Both the position numbers and the translations under genes were made by a program. DNA of 64,000 bases, taken from assembly GCA_021737405.1 (NCBI GenBank), contig JAIPEG010000005.1, positions 1 to 64,000 on the forward strand, read 5' to 3'. The notes below the pieces were generated by a model. That model was not told where the DNA came from. It did no database searches and worked only from the letters and a program-made list of their open reading frames with translations. Source of the stretch: Bacteriovoracaceae bacterium (GTDB lineage Bacteria > Bdellovibrionota > Bacteriovoracia > Bacteriovoracales > Bacteriovoracaceae). Shown one piece after another: positions 59,353 to 64,000 of the stretch. Position 1 is the first letter of the stretch; each line of letters starts with the position of its first letter.

Positions 59353-60345
59353 TTATTTTAGAGCACTTAAGATTTCTGAACGAGTTGGTATCTTGTATTG
59401 AGTGATACCATCTTGATCTTCTTTGGACTTATAGTCGACCTTAAGCTGATGACCCTTGTCGTAACTGACCTTAACCTTGCCCAATAAGGAGTTTGCTTTG
59501 TCACAACGAACTGTTAGAGAGCGACCAAAGCCATTTCCCTTAAGAATGAAACGGATAAAATTTTTGTCTTTAATAGGGTCCCAATCATGCTTTTCTCTGT
59601 GTGTCTTAGAGAACTGTACTTTACCAAGCATACCCTTAATAGGATCTTCTACTTTCTTTGGACAGTCTTTAAAGGTTACAAGCTCTCCCAAATCAACTTC
59701 TAAGTTCATAAGACCATCGACGATATCACTCTCAACCGTCTCACTCAGTGAAGACTTTGGAAAAACTTCCTCTTGGATTTTTGCCATCATGGAGAGAGTC
59801 TCCTGAAACTCTTCATTTGCTAGCCACTCTTTGTACTTCTCATTTCGTAGCAACTCTAGCCCTTCTTTAAGGTCAGGATCCTCTTGCTGATCGATCTGAT
59901 TTTTCCATTCAAATAATTTGCCTTCAAGTTCACGAATCTTTAAATACATTGGAGAGGCCTTGCTCACCCACAATCGCATAGACTCAATTTTCTTCTTACT
60001 TATGTTATTAAGGAGACGAGAGCCATACTCTAAATACAATTCACCAAATGAGCTCTCCTCATCTTCTATCAATTCTTTTTGAGCTATTTCTAAAATCTCT
60101 TCTGCAGCGACACGGGCAAGATCTTCTAGACGAACGACACGAGAAAGTCTCTCCTCTTCATGATTATCCCAATCAGACTTTAGCGTTGCCACATCATCCA
60201 TGCGAGGAGCAAAACAAGGCTTCCCCTCAGAACAACTCAAAACACCGCCTTTCATAAAGTATGAGTGTGGCCAAGGACCAAAATTGGCTTGTCCTGCTAG
60301 TGACATTAGGGCCGTTAATGAAAAGAATAGATTTTTCAAGGTCAT
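59353..60345 (-). CDS. Secreted protein, unidentified
   Basis: 330 aa with a signal peptide (MTLKNLFFSLTALMSLAGQA). A short Cys-containing segment (GGVLSCSEGKPCFAPRMDDV) is followed by a long acidic helical region (EEERLSRVVRLEDLARVAAE to about residue 210) and a C-terminal basic part with two Cys (FKDCPKKVED, TVRCDKANSL). No family is recognised. Co-directional with the 225-aa secreted gene. Confidence 0.6.
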   Translation of the reverse strand: MTLKNLFFSLTALMSLAGQANFGPWPHSYFMKGGVLSCSEGKPCFAPRMDDVATLKSDWDNHEEERLSRVVRLEDLARVAAEEILEIAQKELIEDEESSFGELYLEYGSRLLNNISKKKIESMRLWVSKASPMYLKIRELEGKLFEWKNQIDQQEDPDLKEGLELLRNEKYKEWLANEEFQETLSMMAKIQEEVFPKSSLSETVESDIVDGLMNLEVDLGELVTFKDCPKKVEDPIKGMLGKVQFSKTHREKHDWDPIKDKNFIRFILKGNGFGRSLTVRCDKANSLLGKVKVSYDKGHQLKVDYKSKEDQDGITQYKIPTRSEILSALK

Positions 60346-60433
60346 TTTAGGGTCTCAGTGGATAAAAGTTCCTAACGCGTAGCAATAATACCAAAGAATA
60401 GGCCCTCCAGGGGGCCCTCGTGAAAAAACTATA

Positions 60434-60463
60434 GTGACCTTAACCCTTTGAATTCACTATAAT
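60434..60463 (+). promoter_or_regulatory. Promoter for a probably leaderless DUF309 mRNA
   Basis: GTGACC (60434-60439), an 18-nt spacer, and a perfect TATAAT (60458-60463). The ATG lies at 60470, 7 nt after the -10 box, where transcription would start. No ribosome binding site precedes it. Confidence 0.5.
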
Positions 60464-60469
60464 AAATTT

Positions 60470-60952
60470 ATGGATAATAAAACACCAAGATACCTGCCCC
60501 AATGGGAGTTACCTCCTTACGCTTTTATTCCAGGAAAGCATCCTCACCCTGAGAAGAAGGGCGGCCATATGGAAAATACTGAGGTTTCAGTCGAACCTCT
60601 AGATCCTACGAGCCCTCTAGAAAACAAGGCCTTCTTATATGGGTTGGATCTCTTTAACAACGGCTATTACTGGGAGTCACATGTTTGGTGGGAGGCCCTT
60701 TGGAATAAAGCCGGCCGAAAAGGCGAGCTGGCCGATTTTCTTAAGGCCCTCATAAAGCTTGCCGCTGGTGGTGTAAAAATAAATCTAGATCAAAAACCCG
60801 TAAGCCAAGGTCATATCGATAGGGCGCTTGAGTTATTGATTCCTCTTGAGGAGGAAATCTTCTGTGGAATCAATATAAAAGATCTCATAAGAGACTGTAG
60901 AGGTTTAGGCTCTTCTCTTCCCTTTAAAGAGCTCAAGCTCAAAATAAATTAG
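60470..60952 (+). CDS. DUF309 family protein
   Basis: 160 aa. Residues about 55-125 carry the DUF309 core: FLYGLDLFNNGYYWESHVWW, EALWNKAGRKGELADFLKAL, IKLAAGGVKI. The conserved His and Trp/Glu (ESHVWWEALW) line a pocket in known structures. Function unknown in the family. The N-terminal 50 residues (YLPQWELPPYAFIPGKHPHP) are Pro-rich and not part of the core. The promoter arrangement suggests a leaderless message. Confidence 0.8.
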   Translation: MDNKTPRYLPQWELPPYAFIPGKHPHPEKKGGHMENTEVSVEPLDPTSPLENKAFLYGLDLFNNGYYWESHVWWEALWNKAGRKGELADFLKALIKLAAGGVKINLDQKPVSQGHIDRALELLIPLEEEIFCGINIKDLIRDCRGLGSSLPFKELKLKIN

Positions 60953-61455
60953 AGAACGCTACAGACTTCTTCTAGAGATCGGGCAAAATTATTTCGAAGA
61001 TCAAGTGCATCTTCATAATTAATATCCACACTTAGATAATTTCTCTTTTCCTTATTTTCAAAATCTGGAAAGTCCCAATGAACTTCTGCAAATATTTGAA
61101 AATCTCCTCCACCCTGAGCATTAACACTCTTAACTTTTACACCAATGCGATAACGAAAACTTGGTCTATCTTTTTTTGAGAACGATTTTGCTAAATCAAT
61201 AATGCCTGCTCGTGTTTTAGGATTGTCGGTTTTAAGCCCATTTGCCAATTTCTCTTCCACTGACTCTATGAGAAGAGTTTTATCATCAGACCAAATTGGT
61301 GATAGTTCACCAGTGGTATCACTTTCTATATAGCGGTAACTAAAATTCTTAAGCGTAAAAATGAAGAACCCTGTAAGTTCCTCTAGGCCATTCATTGCCT
61401 GGAGAACCCTGATCTTTAGCTCTTCCTCTAGACGCTCTTTATCCTCAACACTCAT
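60949..61455 (-). CDS. Hypothetical protein, unidentified
   Basis: 168 aa, soluble and acidic, GGGAG upstream. Helical start (VEDKERLEEELKIRVLQAMN), middle FTLKNFSYRYIESDTTGELS, then strand-rich SFRYRIGVKVKSVNAQGGGD and QIFAEVHWDFPDFENKEKRN, and an end with NNFARSLEEVCSVL. No family is recognised. Stop overlaps the DUF309 stop by 4 nt. The 277 nt between this gene and 61733 hold a small hairpin (TTTAGCT/AGCTAAA, 61627-61648) and possible promoter boxes for the next gene. Confidence 0.6.
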   Translation of the reverse strand: MSVEDKERLEEELKIRVLQAMNGLEELTGFFIFTLKNFSYRYIESDTTGELSPIWSDDKTLLIESVEEKLANGLKTDNPKTRAGIIDLAKSFSKKDRPSFRYRIGVKVKSVNAQGGGDFQIFAEVHWDFPDFENKEKRNYLSVDINYEDALDLRNNFARSLEEVCSVL

Positions 61456-61732
61456 TTATTTCTCCCCACTTGAAACCTCTGCTACCTTCCCTAAATTACT
61501 ATTCTTTGGCAATGAAGCATTAGCCACAAACTCTTGCCATTATCCTCAGCAGAATCTTGCTAAAGGGAATGTCTTTACAATCTATAAGCAATTAAAATTA
61601 CTATCATCTTAAGGTGACTTTAATAATTTAGCTCTTTTCTTAGCTAAATGATTAAGTCTGACCTAAATTGTCCGATAAAGTATCAAATGTAGTTAATAAT
61701 AATTGTGGGCTTTAGTGGAGGATGATGTGCTT

Positions 61733-62419
61733 ATGAAGTTTCTAATATTCACACTCCTTTTTCTTGGAATTAATATAACAGTCTTTGCTACTCATGCGTG
61801 CAATCAACTAGAAAGAGACTTCTACGCTAAATGCAATAAACATGACTCTGCTTGTACTGACTTGAGACTTTGCCAAGAGCTCCGCCAAGATTGCCCCCAG
61901 CCAATCAACAGTTATGCCACATGTGAAGTATTTAGAGAGTGCGTGGCCGAAAAATTTCCGAATGGGACAAAATTTAATAGCTGTATCTACAAGTGGAACA
62001 CTACTCCAAATGCGCCTGGAATATGCGCTAATGATAATCGCTTCCTAGACACTATTGCTTCCACTTGTCCTGGCTATAAAGTTTATTTCAATGACCAATT
62101 TAGTGATACTAACTTCAATTGTAACGGCCATAAAGGACGCTACTGGAGCCTCCAAGCAGAGTGTAAGGTAGCCCGTGATGCCTATGAAAAATCCATTCAA
62201 GAAAAGCATTGTGAATTTACCAGCAATTTACCACAAGTTTCAAGATGTGAGGCTGCCTTTAACTCAGTAAACCTAATGGAAAGTGCCGAAGCCCAATCAA
62301 ATGAAGTTGTTAATCTTCCAAGAGATTCATATGGTCTTTACGACAACCTTCTAGAGACCCAAGGACAATTTTATACTGAAACTGGCCCAGACTCACCTCC
62401 GCAAGCCGCACAAAAATAG
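61733..62419 (+). CDS. Secreted cysteine-rich protein
   Basis: 228 aa from ATG 61733, preceded by GGAGG; a signal peptide follows (MKFLIFTLLFLGINITVFAT). The mature part has 14 cysteines, mostly in the first 170 residues (HACNQL, AKCNKHDSACTDLRLCQEL, QDCPQP, ATCEVFRECV, NSCIY, GICAN, STCPG, NCNG, AECK, KHCEF, SRCEA). This suggests seven disulfides in the periplasm or outside the cell. No family is recognised. The tail is polar and acidic (ETGPDSPPQAAQK). It ends 11 nt from leuS, which is convergent. Confidence 0.65.
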   Translation: MKFLIFTLLFLGINITVFATHACNQLERDFYAKCNKHDSACTDLRLCQELRQDCPQPINSYATCEVFRECVAEKFPNGTKFNSCIYKWNTTPNAPGICANDNRFLDTIASTCPGYKVYFNDQFSDTNFNCNGHKGRYWSLQAECKVARDAYEKSIQEKHCEFTSNLPQVSRCEAAFNSVNLMESAEAQSNEVVNLPRDSYGLYDNLLETQGQFYTETGPDSPPQAAQK

Positions 62420-62430
62420 CTAGCGCTCTT

Positions 62431-64000
62431 TTACCCTACAACGATATTAACAATCTTCTTAGGGACAATAATGATTTTCTTGATCGTTTTTCCTTCTAAC
62501 CATTTTTGAGAGTCTTCATTTTCTAAAACGGCCTTTTCAATCTCTTCCTTTCCAAGATCTATGGGAAGGTCTAACAGAAAGCGCATTTTACCATTAAACG
62601 ATATGGGATAAGTAAAAGTACTCTCTATTAAATATTTCTCTTCTGTTTGAGGCCATGGTGCTTTAGAAACAGAGTCAGAGTTCCCTAGAAGTGACCACAA
62701 CTCTTCAGCCGTATGAGGGGCAAAAGGAGAAAGGGCTATGACAAGAGGGCCTAAGACTTCTGCTTTATTGCATTTTAACTTACTCAACTCATTCACAGCG
62801 ATCATGAAAGCCGATACCGAAGTGTTGAAGGCAAAGTTCTCCATATCTTCGCTAACTTTTTTCAAACATGTATGAAGAACCTTAAGCTCTTCTGGCTTTG
62901 CTGATTCATCTGATAGTTGAAGGGAGTCACCTTCGTGAAAAAGATTCCAAAGTTTAACAAGAAAACGATAAACTCCCTCTATTCCGTTTGTATTCCATGG
63001 CTTTGATTGCTCAAGAGGGCCTAGAAACATTTCATAAAGCCTAAGAGTATCAGATCCATATTTTTCAGCAATAATATCGGGGTTTACAACGTTGTACTTT
63101 GATTTACTCATTTTCTCGATGGCCCAGCCGCATTTATAAACCTCAAGATCTCCTTCTTTTTCAAGAACAAACTCTACGTCTTTAAATTCTGGTCGCCATG
63201 ACTTAAAGGCTTCGATATCTAAAATATCATTACTCACGATATTTACATCAACGTGAATCTCTTGAGTTTCATAATTATCTTTTAGGCCGAGAGAGACAAA
63301 TTTCTTTTGATCATTTTTCAAGCGATAGACAAAGTTAGAACGCCCTTGAATCATGCCTTGATTGACCATTTTCTTAAAAGGCTCATCCTCACAGATGACT
63401 CCAAGGTCATATAAAAACTTATTCCAAAAACGTGAGTAAATAAGGTGCCCTGTCGCATGCTCTGGACCTCCGACGTAGAGGTCTACATTTTTCCAATAAG
63501 AGTTGGCCTCAATAGATACTAACTGATCCTCATTGTGAGGATCCATATAACGGAGGAAGTAAGCACTTGAACCTGCAAAGCCTGGCATCGTAGAGAGTTC
63601 ATAAGGATGACCTTCTTTTGTTTGCCAATTTTTCGCTCGGCCAAGAGGAGGCTCGCCCTCTTCAGTTGGAAGATAGGCATCAACTTCAGGTAACTCTAAG
63701 GGAAGCTTGGAGAGCTCAAGCATTTGCGGTTTGCCTTCTTTGTAATAAACAGGGAAAGGTTCACCCCAATAGCGTTGACGAGAAAAGATAGCATCTCGCA
63801 GACGATAATTAATCTTCTTTGAACCAAGGCCCCGTTTTTCGACCTCATCATTCATTTTAGCGATGGCCTCTTTGACGGTGAGACCGTTAATAATATCAGA
63901 ATTTATGCATATACCATTTTTTGCATCATAGGATTCGTCTTGAACATTTGCCGTGCCCTCGCCTTCAATGACAGGAATAATGGGAAGATCGAAATTTTTA
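62431..64000 (-). CDS. leuS: Leucyl-tRNA synthetase, C-terminal part (cut by the window end)
   Basis: About 523 codons lie in the window; the 5' part is outside. Reading from the edge: [20 protein letters not shown] (end of the editing domain), [77 protein letters not shown] with the KMSKS loop, then the anticodon-binding helices and [13 protein letters not shown] near the end. The extra insert after the KMSKS-preceding region ([20 protein letters not shown]) is the leucine-specific part. Charges tRNA-Leu. Confidence 0.96.
   Translation of the reverse strand, partial: KNFDLPIIPVIEGEGTANVQDESYDAKNGICINSDIINGLTVKEAIAKMNDEVEKRGLGSKKINYRLRDAIFSRQRYWGEPFPVYYKEGKPQMLELSKLPLELPEVDAYLPTEEGEPPLGRAKNWQTKEGHPYELSTMPGFAGSSAYFLRYMDPHNEDQLVSIEANSYWKNVDLYVGGPEHATGHLIYSRFWNKFLYDLGVICEDEPFKKMVNQGMIQGRSNFVYRLKNDQKKFVSLGLKDNYETQEIHVDVNIVSNDILDIEAFKSWRPEFKDVEFVLEKEGDLEVYKCGWAIEKMSKSKYNVVNPDIIAEKYGSDTLRLYEMFLGPLEQSKPWNTNGIEGVYRFLVKLWNLFHEGDSLQLSDESAKPEELKVLHTCLKKVSEDMENFAFNTSVSAFMIAVNELSKLKCNKAEVLGPLVIALSPFAPHTAEELWSLLGNSDSVSKAPWPQTEEKYLIESTFTYPISFNGKMRFLLDLPIDLGKEEIEKAVLENEDSQKWLEGKTIKKIIIVPKKIVNIVVG

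Noticed and set aside
60401-60420. GC-rich hairpin (GGCCC/GGGCC) upstream of the DUF309 gene as a terminator
   Set aside because: The stem is short, and no T run follows on either strand.

Overview
The window looks like a piece of a low-GC Gram-negative chromosome. The evidence is lipoproteins with lipoboxes, an outer-membrane barrel-like protein, ExbB/ExbD, MltD and two glycosyltransferases of LPS/polysaccharide type. The gene content (paired CmoA/CmoB, tricorn protease, Prc, RapA, many small secreted proteins, degenerate sensor kinases) would suit the Bdellovibrionota, Bacteriovorax-like bacteria in particular. That assignment is inferred from gene content only.

Positions 1 to about 10,860 are an accessory, decayed region. 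It holds five same-orientation copies of a repeat of about 130 bp (545-686, 3405-3534, 5478-5607, 7224-7353, 9130-9259). Copies 2-5 are exactly 130 bp and nearly identical; copy 1 is longer and diverged. Where coding sequence lies beside a copy it is usually broken: IS3, IS66 and IS91 transposase remnants, two N-terminal pieces of an IS91-associated-type tyrosine recombinase, and a winged-helix regulator cut exactly at a repeat. Between them lie intact cargo-like genes: a soluble GspF-like domain protein, a membrane protein, an ankyrin protein and secreted proteins. The rightmost repeat lies 55 bp beyond the 3' end of an IS91-family transposase gene, so the repeats could be the replication-origin end of that element. 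Each repeat also carries a ribosome binding site and the start of a small ORF (MSLGMIEDGFIK) that runs into whatever follows.

From about 10,866 to 64,000 the DNA is compact core chromosome. In order: a secreted papain-like protease; lipA-lipB-exbB-exbD-DUF3617; a GT4 glycosyltransferase; an MltD-like lytic transglycosylase and a lipoprotein; an outer-membrane protein; a dipeptide epimerase; a DnaJ-domain protein and an adenosine-deaminase-family enzyme; a GT9 heptosyltransferase-like protein; PilT; an RDD protein and Prc; the tricorn protease; a thioesterase/DUF952 pair; aconitase; a response regulator with a ChpT-like partner; cmoA-cmoB-DUF454; a FemAB/GNAT-like protein; a SelO-like protein coupled to a peptidase E-like protein; SrkA; an L,D-transpeptidase; SlyD; a DsbA-like isomerase; a degenerate HD-GYP protein with a lipoprotein; RapA; TetR with a YeeZ-like protein; a large degenerate sensor kinase; serS; a CheY-like regulator; secreted proteins; DUF309; and the 3' part of leuS, cut by the window end.

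Themes: cell-wall and envelope maintenance (MltD, epimerase, L,D-transpeptidase, Prc, GT4/GT9); proteolysis (C1A, Prc, tricorn, peptidase E); tRNA modification and charging (CmoAB, SerS, LeuS); signalling proteins that have lost catalytic residues. Convergent genes are packed very tightly: all twelve convergent pairs in the core lie within 11 nt of each other or overlap, six of them by exactly 4 nt. No tRNA or rRNA gene and no CRISPR array was recognised.
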